A stretch of DNA of 64,000 nucleotides from Bacteroidales bacterium (GTDB lineage Bacteria > Bacteroidota > Bacteroidia > Bacteroidales > ML635J-15), in the NCBI GenBank assembly GCA_017620015.1, contig JAFZRE010000023.1:151579-215578 (forward strand). The letters are read 5' to 3'. The notes beneath the pieces were generated by a model. The model had not been told where the DNA came from. It worked only from the letters and a program-made list of their open reading frames with translations, and searched no databases. The stretch's first letter is position 1. The number at the start of each line of letters is the position of its first letter. The position numbers were made by a program, and so were the translations under genes. Of this stretch, positions 50,128-58,211 are shown piece by piece.

Positions 50128-52830
50128 ATGAAACGACTTGTCAAAATATTTATAATCATAGCATTAGTTGCTTTTATCACAGCTTGTTCTACCGAAAAGA
50201 ACACGCCGATGAGCCGTTTCTACCATAGTACCACATTGAAATACAACATCTATTTCAACGGACGCGAATCGTACAAGAAGGGCATCAACAAGATAAACGA
50301 CCAGAATAGCGATAACTATGCCTTGATACTCAGTGTTTTCACCGACAGCAAGGAAGAAAATGCCAGTGTCGCTAACGGCGAAATGGAAAAGGCCATCCAG
50401 AAGTCGGCAAAGGGCATAAAGTTGCATTCAATCACCAAGAAGCCAAAGCCTTCGGGCAAGGCGATGTCGCCTAAGGAAAAGGAATTTATGGCGCAGAACG
50501 AGTTCAACAAGTGGGTTGACCATTGCTATCTGCTTATGGGAAAGGCATATTTCATCAAGCGTGATTACTTGCAGGCACGGCAGAATCTTGAATATGCTCT
50601 CCGCCAATATCCAAATTCGAAGGCTCAGCCCGAAATTGCAATGTATTTAGTCCGTACTTTCTGTGAGGACAAGAAATTTAAGGAGGCAAAGGAAACCCTT
50701 GACAAGATTGACAGCGACAAGAAGATTGACAAGAAGACCGAAGGTTATTATGCTGCCGTTTGTGCCGACTACTACTTGAAGCAGAACAATCGCGAAGATG
50801 CTGCCGAAAAACTGAAAGTTGCCGTTGAAAAGACAAAGAAACGTACCGACAAACTCAGATACACATATATCTTGGCTCAGCTTAGCGAAAAGAACAACAA
50901 CTTGCGCGAAGCATACAAATACTATCAGGCAGCATCGAAACGCAACAAAATCTACGAGATGGAGTTTAACGCCAAAATCAATATGGCGAAGTGTTCTAGC
51001 AATGGCAACAACAAGGACATATACAAGTTGCTGAACAAGATGCTTAAGGATGAAAAGAACAAGGAGTATCGCGACCAGATATACTATGCTATGGCTGAAG
51101 TTGAACTTAGGGCGGGCAAGGAAGCTGATGCTATCGAACACTATAGGAAATCGTCGGAAGTAAGCATGGACAACGACTACCAGAAGGCATTGTCGTGCAT
51201 GAAACTGGGAGAACTTTACTTTGCAAAGCTTGAGTACAAGAATGCCTACATATATTATGACACTTGTATGCAGTATCTGCCCGAAAGCCACGAGAATTTC
51301 AAGGAGATACAGGCCTTGTCGAAGAACCTTTCGGAACTTGTGACCTATACCGATGTTATTGAATTTGAAGATAGTGTCCAGAAGATTGCCAAGATGAGCG
51401 ACAAGGAACGTAACAAGTTGATTGACGGACTTATCGCAAAGGTTGTGGAGCAGGAACGTCTTGAGCGCGAACTTGCACAGCAGGAAAACATGAATTCCTA
51501 CCTATTCGACCAGAAGCGTGGCGAGACCAATACAGTGGGAAGTTCTTCGGGCAAATGGTATTTCTACAATCCAGCACAGTTGAGCTACGGAAAGAACGAA
51601 TTCCAGAAAAAATGGGGTAACCGTAAAAACGAAGACCATTGGCGTCGTCGTGACAAGACCGTTGTGTCGTTTGATATGGGCGACGACGGCGAAGCATCCG
51701 ACAGTGTTGTTGCCGATGCAAAACCAAAGAACGAAGACCCCAAGAGCCGCGAATACTATTTGCAGGACCTGCCGCTTACCGATTCTGCAATGCAGGAATC
51801 GCACAAGCGAATAGAAAATGCGCTTTATAATGCCAGCAAGATTTACAAGGAGAAATTCGGAGACTATCCCAAGGCAATCAACAGCTACGAGGATTTGAAC
51901 AGGCGTTATCCTAATACCGACTACCAGTTGCTGACGTATTATGACTTGTACATACTTAACACACTTGTCAAGGATATTCCACAAGCAGAAAAATATAAGA
52001 ACTTGATAATTAGCAAGTATGGTAATACCAATTATGCAAAGCTTTTGCAAAATCCAAACTTTGTGAAGGAACAGGAGGAAATTCGCAAGCGCCACGAACA
52101 GTTGTATGCCAATACCTACGATGCATTTATGCGTGGCGAGTGGAGCACAGTCCAGCGGAATGCGACAAACTTCATAAACGATAACAGCGACAGCGACTTG
52201 GTGCCTAATTTCGACTTCCTTAACACAATGTGTTCTGCAAGGAATGCTGATACGACAAAGTTCAAGCTCGCGTTGCTCGATTTCATCGACCGTCATCCGA
52301 AGCACGAACTAAGGCAGGCGGCTGAAAACATACTCGCATACTTTGGCTCAGGCGACATCGATGCCCTAATTGCCGACCTAAAGTCTCGTCCAGAAGTCGT
52401 AAAGCAGCAGAAGAAGGAAGGCGAAGAAGCATCTCCATACGAAGAGGAAACACCGGAAGCAACCTATACATTCGACGAGATGTCGGAACATTACTATGTG
52501 ATTTACTTCAAGTCGGAACAGGTTGACGACAAGCGTCTTGCGTTTGAAATAAGGAATTTCAACATCTTCAACTTCAATATGCGTACATTCAATGTGGTTA
52601 CCAGCACATTCAACAGCAACTATTCGATGATTACGGTGCGTCCGTTCCGCAATATGCGCCAGTCGGTCAACTACTCGAAGATGATCGCCAACAGTGAGGA
52701 TGTTTTCAATAAGCTCAAAAATGTTGACTACAAGATATTTGTGATTTCCGCTGACAACTTCAAGCAACTTACGGCAAGCAAGAATTTGAATGCATATCTT
52801 GAGTTCTACAACGAGAACTACAATAAATAA
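50128..52830 (+). CDS. sprE: SprE/PorW-like TPR lipoprotein of the type IX secretion system
   Basis: This 900-residue lipoprotein has a signal ending ...FITAC (Cys20). It then shows the motif STEKNTPMSRFYHSTTLKYNIYFNGRESYKKG typical of SprE/PorW, a long array of TPR-like helical repeats (about 110-430), and a Lys/Glu-rich coiled coil (about 430-470). A variable middle and a second helical block (about 560-760) precede a beta-alpha C-terminal domain that ends YLEFYNENYNK. SprE (Flavobacterium) and PorW (Porphyromonas) are required for T9SS secretion. The position after glmS is conserved. It agrees with the T9SS signal on the carboxypeptidase at 33381. Confidence 0.85.
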   Translation: MKRLVKIFIIIALVAFITACSTEKNTPMSRFYHSTTLKYNIYFNGRESYKKGINKINDQNSDNYALILSVFTDSKEENASVANGEMEKAIQKSAKGIKLHSITKKPKPSGKAMSPKEKEFMAQNEFNKWVDHCYLLMGKAYFIKRDYLQARQNLEYALRQYPNSKAQPEIAMYLVRTFCEDKKFKEAKETLDKIDSDKKIDKKTEGYYAAVCADYYLKQNNREDAAEKLKVAVEKTKKRTDKLRYTYILAQLSEKNNNLREAYKYYQAASKRNKIYEMEFNAKINMAKCSSNGNNKDIYKLLNKMLKDEKNKEYRDQIYYAMAEVELRAGKEADAIEHYRKSSEVSMDNDYQKALSCMKLGELYFAKLEYKNAYIYYDTCMQYLPESHENFKEIQALSKNLSELVTYTDVIEFEDSVQKIAKMSDKERNKLIDGLIAKVVEQERLERELAQQENMNSYLFDQKRGETNTVGSSSGKWYFYNPAQLSYGKNEFQKKWGNRKNEDHWRRRDKTVVSFDMGDDGEASDSVVADAKPKNEDPKSREYYLQDLPLTDSAMQESHKRIENALYNASKIYKEKFGDYPKAINSYEDLNRRYPNTDYQLLTYYDLYILNTLVKDIPQAEKYKNLIISKYGNTNYAKLLQNPNFVKEQEEIRKRHEQLYANTYDAFMRGEWSTVQRNATNFINDNSDSDLVPNFDFLNTMCSARNADTTKFKLALLDFIDRHPKHELRQAAENILAYFGSGDIDALIADLKSRPEVVKQQKKEGEEASPYEEETPEATYTFDEMSEHYYVIYFKSEQVDDKRLAFEIRNFNIFNFNMRTFNVVTSTFNSNYSMITVRPFRNMRQSVNYSKMIANSEDVFNKLKNVDYKIFVISADNFKQLTASKNLNAYLEFYNENYNK

Positions 52831-52930
52831 TATTGGGTAGGGAGTTGCCCTTTGTCGCTTCGTTCCATCTTTAACATCAGTCAGTTGAAAAAAGGTTTGT
52901 AACGCCTGAAAATACGATTGAAAGCCAAGG

Positions 52931-52938
52931 TATTTTTG
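52931..52938 (+). promoter_or_regulatory. -7 box of the oxidoreductase gene
   Basis: TATTTTTG lies 19 nt before ATG 52957. It overlaps the region that an upstream ATG at 52918 would translate, which supports the later start. Confidence 0.5.
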
Positions 52939-52956
52939 TGCCGATATTTTTTAGGA

Positions 52957-53910
52957 ATGATAAGGACAGGCGTTTACGGTAGTATTGATTCCAGTACGGT
53001 CGGCATGGTCGAGAATATTCTTGATGTTGCCGAACTCGATGTTGTTGGAACATATTCCGCAGAATCGGATAAAAATGCAGTGCCAGAATTGCATCTTCAC
53101 AAATTCGATGAGGAAGGCTCGTTCCTAAAGAATGTTGATGCTGTGATTGCAGTTTCGCCTGCGACAAGCCTTGAAGAGATAAAGACTTTGGTGAAATCGT
53201 CGAAGCATGTTTTCTTTGAACCCGCATCGTCGTATTGCAGTACTGATGTCACTAAGTTGTCGAGCATAGTCGATGAGGCTAATGTGAAGGTTCAGGCGGG
53301 ATTTCATCATAGGTTCAACAACACTTTCCTTTCGGCAAAGCCGTTTATCGTATCGCCACGTTATATACAGGCGCACAACCATAGGCGTTTCGATTCTCGT
53401 AACGAGTATTGTTCGGTGCTAATGGATATGCTTATAAACGATGTCGACATTGTACTGAGCGTAGTGAAGTCGAATGTGAAGAACATATACGCCAGTGCTT
53501 CGTCGATACAACAGATGCCGGCGATGACTCCCGATGTGATAAATGCACGGATTGAGTTCTATAACGGTTGCGTTGCGCATTTTGTGGCAAGCAGGATTGA
53601 AACCGAGGATTCGCACGGTATGACTTTCTATTGTCGCGATAGCTACACCAATATAGATATGCTGAACAATAGAGCGTCGTTGGTAAAAAAGCGCGGAGAG
53701 GTTGACGATCCGTCGTTTTTCAGCCAGTCGATAGGAGACTTGAGCATAGAGCCGATTATGGTAAAGCCAAACAATGTGTATTACGACGAGTTTACTTCTT
53801 TCGCAAAATCAATACTTTACAACAAGTCGCCAGAAGTTAACGTAGATACTATACTAAAGACCTACGATGTTGTAAAGAAGATAAAGGACAAGATAAATCT
53901 GGTTTTCTAG
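52957..53910 (+). CDS. Gfo/Idh/MocA-like oxidoreductase family protein
   Basis: A 317-residue protein that starts MIRTGVYGSIDSSTVGMVENIL. The N-terminal Rossmann-like half keeps the family layout (VDAVIAVSPATSLEEIKTLVKSSKHVFFEPASS, then VKVQAGFHHRFNNTF), but the glycine-rich GxGxxG NAD loop is altered to GVYGSID and the usual EKP is FEPAS. The C-terminal half contains MLINDVDIVLSVV, comparable to the catalytic HDIDL block but without its His. It may therefore be a non-canonical or inactive member. Substrate unknown. It is monocistronic, with its own TATTTTTG box. Confidence 0.75.
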   Translation: MIRTGVYGSIDSSTVGMVENILDVAELDVVGTYSAESDKNAVPELHLHKFDEEGSFLKNVDAVIAVSPATSLEEIKTLVKSSKHVFFEPASSYCSTDVTKLSSIVDEANVKVQAGFHHRFNNTFLSAKPFIVSPRYIQAHNHRRFDSRNEYCSVLMDMLINDVDIVLSVVKSNVKNIYASASSIQQMPAMTPDVINARIEFYNGCVAHFVASRIETEDSHGMTFYCRDSYTNIDMLNNRASLVKKRGEVDDPSFFSQSIGDLSIEPIMVKPNNVYYDEFTSFAKSILYNKSPEVNVDTILKTYDVVKKIKDKINLVF

Positions 53911-53929
53911 GAAATTTATCCCTTGTGTT

Positions 53930-53962
53930 TTTGTGGCTTTCTGTCAAAAAGCCTTACCTTTG
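53930..53962 (+). promoter_or_regulatory. Promoter of the lipoprotein gene at 54004
   Basis: TTTG (53930-53933), 21 bp, TACCTTTG (53955-53962). The leader is about 40 nt. Confidence 0.6.
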
Positions 53963-54003
53963 CAAAAAATTGTATTTATCTGTGTATATAATTAAATAGG
54001 TAT

Positions 54004-55116
54004 ATGAGTTCAAATTTTGGAAAATGGTTTATGATTTCAGCATTGGTGCTGATGTCGTTCATGGTGTTCTCGTGTAAGTCGAAGTCGGATAAGGACGGGA
54101 ATAAGGATGTAAAGCAGGAAATTATAAATGATACAATAGCAGATGCCGATAGCATTGCTGTCGATACTTTGCCGATTTTTGCAGAATATGATTTTATGTA
54201 TTTCCGCGGCTCGAAGATATGTTTCTTCTCTGTGGAAAATATGGACTCGGTGGAGTATGAAGGCGAAACAGATGAAATTGTGAATTATGAGTTCAAACCA
54301 GGCACGCTGATGCTTTATTATTCTGTGTGCAAGGACAGCACTATGGTGCTCAAATGTATCGACTTTGCTTCCGAAAATCCGGAGCCTCAGGAGATTGTTA
54401 GCTGGGGACTTGCCTGCAACGACTGCATAACCGAAACATATGGCACCTATTCGGCACTGAGGTTGAGCAGCGACAGCAGATATATCGGTGTAAACTACGA
54501 TTTCAGCTGGGATGGTTACTGGTTTACAAAGATAAAGGTGTATGACCTCAAGGAAAACAAGTTTGTAAAAGCTAAGAATGAGGAAAGTTTGTACGATTAT
54601 TTCAATGCGCCATCTGTAGAAGAAGATGAAGGCGATAATGATAAAGAAGTAACTACTTACTCCAGTTTCTACGAGGCTGGTTCCGATGATGACGATGACG
54701 AAAGTGAAGAATCATCGTATAACTACTATTACGGATCGGAGGGAAATGGCGGAATTTGTCTTACTAATAAGATGAAGTTTGAGTCAACTCCAGAAGAATT
54801 CGAATTCAGCGGAATTTCACCTAAGGGCGATAGGGTTGTCTTTGGCGCGATTCTTGGCTGGGGCGATTTCCCGCACGGCCCATTCTGTGTTGCAAGTCTT
54901 GACGGAAAGACACAGGTAATATTGGAAGGAACCGATTTGTCGTACGATGACGGTCCGTCGATGGCATGGCTCGAGGATGGAACATTACTGTATGTGCGTA
55001 ATTTCATGGAGGATGTTGAACATTTTGTGCCGACAATCATGGCAATTCCGCCTGATAGTAACAAGCCTGTCGAAATTGTAAAGGCATCTGTATTTATAAT
55101 GGTGCCGAAGGAGTAA
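54004..55116 (+). CDS. Hypothetical lipoprotein, possibly beta-propeller-like
   Basis: This 370-residue protein has a lipoprotein signal with MVFSC (Cys24) and an acidic linker after it. Segments such as ALRLSSDSRYIGVNYDFSW...IKVYDLKENKF and FSGISPKGDRVVFGAILGW...PSMAWLEDGTLLYV look like WD40/PD40-type propeller blades. A strongly acidic insertion (about 200-245, SDDDDDESEESS) interrupts the centre. I do not recognise a specific family. It is isolated, with its own promoter. Location is the cell envelope, function unknown. Confidence 0.72.
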   Translation: MSSNFGKWFMISALVLMSFMVFSCKSKSDKDGNKDVKQEIINDTIADADSIAVDTLPIFAEYDFMYFRGSKICFFSVENMDSVEYEGETDEIVNYEFKPGTLMLYYSVCKDSTMVLKCIDFASENPEPQEIVSWGLACNDCITETYGTYSALRLSSDSRYIGVNYDFSWDGYWFTKIKVYDLKENKFVKAKNEESLYDYFNAPSVEEDEGDNDKEVTTYSSFYEAGSDDDDDESEESSYNYYYGSEGNGGICLTNKMKFESTPEEFEFSGISPKGDRVVFGAILGWGDFPHGPFCVASLDGKTQVILEGTDLSYDDGPSMAWLEDGTLLYVRNFMEDVEHFVPTIMAIPPDSNKPVEIVKASVFIMVPKE

Positions 55117-55217
55117 AAGGCTAACTGACAAATAGGTTCGCAGACTGGCGGTCTGTTCGCCTTTCTGATTGTCTTCCTATTTGTCAGCACTTCACGTTCG
55201 TGAAATTTATTTAATTC

Positions 55218-55251
55218 TTTGTCCGTCAATCGGAAATTTTATCTACCTTTG
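55218..55251 (+). promoter_or_regulatory. Promoter of the 55280 gene
   Basis: TTTG (55218-55221), 22 bp, TACCTTTG (55244-55251). It supports the ATG at 55280 rather than one at 55169. Confidence 0.55.
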
Positions 55252-55279
55252 CCATCTTATAATTTTAGAATATAGTCGG

Positions 55280-56176
55280 ATGAATAGAATATTTGCCTTG
55301 CTATTAATATTTGTACTGGCATTCGAATCTTGCAAAGAGAGAGACCCATTGGAAGGCGTTCCGTCGTATATCCGTGTCGATGAAGCATTTATTGATATTG
55401 CCGACCCTTCGCAGGGAACAGCTATGCACAATATTTCGGATTGTTGGCTATATGTTGACGGAAAGACTGTCGGTGTGTTTGAGATTCCTTTCGAGGTTCC
55501 TGTTCTGTCGTCGGGAAAGGTTCGCATTGAGATTGAGCCGGGAATAAAGACATCGGGTCTTGATGCTGACAGGGATGTTTATACCATGCTGACCAATTAT
55601 GTTATAGATACGGTACTTGTGCCGGACCAGACTATGAAGCTTACTCCGCATTATTCGTATCGTCAGGGTGTGAATTTCATTCTGGTGGAAAGTTTTGATC
55701 AGATAGGGACCAAGTTCGAGGTCGCCGATTCGAGTACATATCAGTTTGATATGGTTCGCGATGGTGCTTTGGAAGGCTATTCGATGAAAGTGGATTTGCC
55801 TGCTAGCGATTACACGGGACATTTTGAGTGCCGTACTTCCGATGTGTATCCTATTTCGGAAAATGGCGTGACTTTCCTGGAGATGAGTTATAAGTGCAAT
55901 GATTACTTTAACTTTGGAATGTTTGGCGTGGTGGAAAGTGCGACAGCAACTTCTGGCGTTCGCGAAAATGTTATGACATTCTATCCTACCGATGGAAAAT
56001 GGAAGCGCATATATATAAATCTGAATTACGCAGTTACCAATTCAAGCTCCAACTGTGGTCAGTTCCAGCCGTTCTACACGGCAATAAGGGTTGATACATT
56101 AAGTCCTGTGGGACAGAATTCGGAGATTTTTATTGATAACATAAAGTTGTTACACATTGAAACTGAGGCAAAGTAA
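55280..56176 (+). CDS. Hypothetical exported lipoprotein
   Basis: This 298-residue protein begins MNRIFALLLIFVLAFESC, a signal peptide with a weak lipobox (Cys18). The in-frame ATG at 55169 lies upstream of the promoter and would bury the signal, so it is rejected. The mature protein has a small N-terminal beta domain (about 35-120) and a C-terminal jelly-roll-like region (VNFILVESFDQIG ... IFIDNIKLLHIE) that resembles carbohydrate-binding or concanavalin-like folds in pattern only. Its stop overlaps the start of the glycosylphosphotransferase gene (TAATG), so both are translationally coupled and may act together in exopolysaccharide production. Confidence 0.75.
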   Translation: MNRIFALLLIFVLAFESCKERDPLEGVPSYIRVDEAFIDIADPSQGTAMHNISDCWLYVDGKTVGVFEIPFEVPVLSSGKVRIEIEPGIKTSGLDADRDVYTMLTNYVIDTVLVPDQTMKLTPHYSYRQGVNFILVESFDQIGTKFEVADSSTYQFDMVRDGALEGYSMKVDLPASDYTGHFECRTSDVYPISENGVTFLEMSYKCNDYFNFGMFGVVESATATSGVRENVMTFYPTDGKWKRIYINLNYAVTNSSSNCGQFQPFYTAIRVDTLSPVGQNSEIFIDNIKLLHIETEAK

Positions 56177-57591
56177 TGCAGAAGGCAAGGCATAATGCCA
56201 TATATATAATTTTCGACTATCTTGCAGCTGCGGCTACATGGGGATTGTTCTACTGCTATCGCAAAATTGAGATTGAACCTGTACGACTTGGTTTTCCTAT
56301 TCCGATAGAACTCGACTGGAAATTTTATGTTTCGTTGGTTGCAATTCCGTTGTTCTGGCTGTTGTTGCACCTTATGAGCGGTTACTATAGGAATCCGTTC
56401 CGCAAGTCGCGTGTTCACGAACTAGGAACAACGGCGATGGTCACATTGGTTGGCGTGGTTATTCTGTTCTTTGTGTTTGTGCTTGACGACTGGGTTGGGA
56501 ATTACACGCAGTACTACAAGATGTTCGGGATGTTGCTGCTGATGCAGTTTGTGTTCACATATATTCCGAGGCTGGTAATAACAACTATTACAAACGAGCG
56601 TGTGCATACGCGAAAACTTCGCTTCAATACGCTTATGGTCGGAAGCAACGACAGGGCTGTGGAATTATATCGCGAACTAGAATCCCAGAACATCTCTTCG
56701 GGCTTGAATTTCATAGGGTTTGTTTATGTCGATAAGCAGGACTGCTATCAGATGGAAAAGTATGTGCCCAATTTTGGCGACGTGGACGACATCAGGAAGA
56801 TTGTGGCGGAACGCAAGATAGAGGAGATTGTAATTGCAATCGAGTCGAGCGAACACAGCAAAATAGCATATATAATCAATAAGTTGTATGGCCTTAGGGT
56901 GTCGGTGAAGGTAATCCCCGACATGTACGACATGCTAATAGGCAAGGTGCGCATATCTTCTATTATAGGTATGCCGCTTATTGAAATCAATCAGAACATA
57001 ATGCCTGTATGGCAGCTTTTTGCAAAGCGTTTCTTCGACATTGTGCTGAGCATCTTGGCGATGATTCTGCTTTCGCCTATTTATCTTGTGCTTGCCATTG
57101 CTGTGAAGGCCAGTTCGCCCGGACCTATCATATATAGTCACGAGCGTATAGGACAATATCACAAGCCGTTCAAGATTTACAAGTTCCGTTCGATGTATGT
57201 TAACTCGGAGGAGAACGGACCTGCCTTGAGCAAGAAAGATGATCCGCGCATCACGAAGATAGGCAAGTTTATGAGGAAGACACGTCTTGATGAAACTCCG
57301 CAGTTCTTCAATGTGTTGCGAGGCGATATGAGTCTTGTCGGCCCACGTCCAGAACGCGAATACTATATTCAGCAGATAGTGGAGAAGGCTCCGCATTATT
57401 TGCATCTGCTTTCGGTACGTCCAGGAATAACGTCTTGGGGCCAAGTAAAATATGGTTATGCTGAGAATGTTGACCAGATGGTTGAAAGGTTGAAGTACGA
57501 CATCCTGTATATAGAAAACCGTTCGCTTTTGATGGACCTGAAAATACTCATATATACGATAAAAGTCGTGTTTTTGGGCAAGGGATTGTAG
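56176..57591 (+). CDS. Exopolysaccharide polyprenyl glycosylphosphotransferase (WbaP-like)
   Basis: This 471-residue inner-membrane enzyme transfers a sugar-1-phosphate to undecaprenyl phosphate to start surface polysaccharide synthesis. There are four N-terminal helices (about 8-28, 50-70, 85-110, 115-135), a Rossmann-like CoA_binding_3 region (about 150-260), then one membrane segment (about 285-310) and the bacterial sugar transferase domain with SPGPIIYSHERIGQ, FKIYKFRSM, RITKIGKFMRKTRLDETPQFFNVLRGDMSLVGPRPE and RPGITSWGQV. The catalytic Asp-Glu of LDETPQ is present. It overlaps the preceding lipoprotein gene by 1 nt. Confidence 0.94.
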   Translation: MQKARHNAIYIIFDYLAAAATWGLFYCYRKIEIEPVRLGFPIPIELDWKFYVSLVAIPLFWLLLHLMSGYYRNPFRKSRVHELGTTAMVTLVGVVILFFVFVLDDWVGNYTQYYKMFGMLLLMQFVFTYIPRLVITTITNERVHTRKLRFNTLMVGSNDRAVELYRELESQNISSGLNFIGFVYVDKQDCYQMEKYVPNFGDVDDIRKIVAERKIEEIVIAIESSEHSKIAYIINKLYGLRVSVKVIPDMYDMLIGKVRISSIIGMPLIEINQNIMPVWQLFAKRFFDIVLSILAMILLSPIYLVLAIAVKASSPGPIIYSHERIGQYHKPFKIYKFRSMYVNSEENGPALSKKDDPRITKIGKFMRKTRLDETPQFFNVLRGDMSLVGPRPEREYYIQQIVEKAPHYLHLLSVRPGITSWGQVKYGYAENVDQMVERLKYDILYIENRSLLMDLKILIYTIKVVFLGKGL

Positions 57592-57627
57592 CCCAATGCA
57601 ATTTTTGGTAAAAAAAATAAATTTTAT

Positions 57628-57658
57628 TTTGCTGAAACAAAAAATGTTATTACATTTG
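57628..57658 (+). promoter_or_regulatory. Promoter of the HU gene
   Basis: TTTG (57628-57631), 19 bp, TACATTTG (57651-57658). The leader is about 60 nt. Confidence 0.75.
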
Positions 57659-57723
57659 CAGTCCCAAAAATGACAGGGGTAATAAAAGATAAATTATTTA
57701 TAAACAATTAAATATTAAGAAAA

Positions 57724-58014
57724 ATGACTAAGGCAGACATTGTAAATGCAATTTCCGAAAATACCGGAATCGAAAAAATGGTAGTTCAGAAGACTGTTGA
57801 AGCTTTCATGGAATCTGTAAAGGGTTCGTTGATTAAGGGCGAAGACGTATTTTTAAGAGGATTTGGTAGCTTTATAGTTAAGACCAGAGCAGAAAAGACT
57901 GCAAGGGATATGGCTAAGAACACAACTATAACTATTCCAGCTCACAACATCCCAGCTTTCAAGCCTGCAAAATCGTTTGTAGCAGAAGTAAAAGATAACA
58001 ATAAGGTTAAATAA
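57724..58014 (+). CDS. hup: HU/IHF family DNA-binding protein
   Basis: This 96-residue nucleoid protein begins MTKADIVNAISENTGI and has helical dimerisation segments and the beta-arm region FLRGFGSFIVKTRAEKTARDMAKNTTITIPAHNIPAFKPAKSF. The P-x-FKP(A/G)K end is diagnostic. It bends DNA as a dimer. It starts an apparent operon with a 30-residue basic protein (8-nt gap). Ribonuclease G is downstream after a terminator-like hairpin. Confidence 0.94.
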   Translation: MTKADIVNAISENTGIEKMVVQKTVEAFMESVKGSLIKGEDVFLRGFGSFIVKTRAEKTARDMAKNTTITIPAHNIPAFKPAKSFVAEVKDNNKVK

Positions 58015-58022
58015 TTACAGCT

Positions 58023-58115
58023 ATGCCAAGCGGAAAGAAGAGAAAAAGACATAAAATGTCTACTCACAAGAGGAAAAAACGTCTTCGTAAGAACAGACAT
58101 AAAAAGAAAAAATAG
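58023..58115 (+). CDS. 30-residue highly basic protein (AURKAIP1/COX24-like, possible ribosomal protein bL38)
   Basis: Translation gives 30 residues starting MPSGKKRKRHKMSTHKRKKR and ending in a Lys-rich tail. More than half of the residues are Lys, Arg or His. Such tiny proteins, annotated AURKAIP1/COX24-domain, are encoded at this place in many Bacteroidetes. From memory, a similar protein was found in the Flavobacterium ribosome structure and named bL38. It lies 8 nt after the HU gene, which implies co-expression. The start ATG and lack of overlap support it as a real gene despite its size. Confidence 0.8.
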   Translation: MPSGKKRKRHKMSTHKRKKRLRKNRHKKKK

Positions 58116-58150
58116 TATTTTCTTTTTTTGAATTGAATTAAAGACTTATT

Positions 58151-58186
58151 CAAACCTTCGGAGACTTCCGAAGGTTTGATTTTTTG
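58151..58186 (+). terminator. Terminator of the HU operon
   Basis: CAAACCTTCGGA (58151-58162) and TCCGAAGGTTTG (58167-58178) form a perfect 12-bp stem with a 4-nt loop, followed by ATTTTTTG. Confidence 0.88.
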
Positions 58187-58211
58187 ACAAAAACCAATAG
58201 GAGAGGCGAAA

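Noticed and set aside
51502..52305. 267-codon open frame opposite sprE
   Set aside because: Antisense shadow; hydrophobic, repetitive Val/Ile/Cys content without features.
55169..55279. Longer N-terminus for the lipoprotein at 55280
   Set aside because: It would start upstream of the promoter and place 37 residues before the signal peptide.
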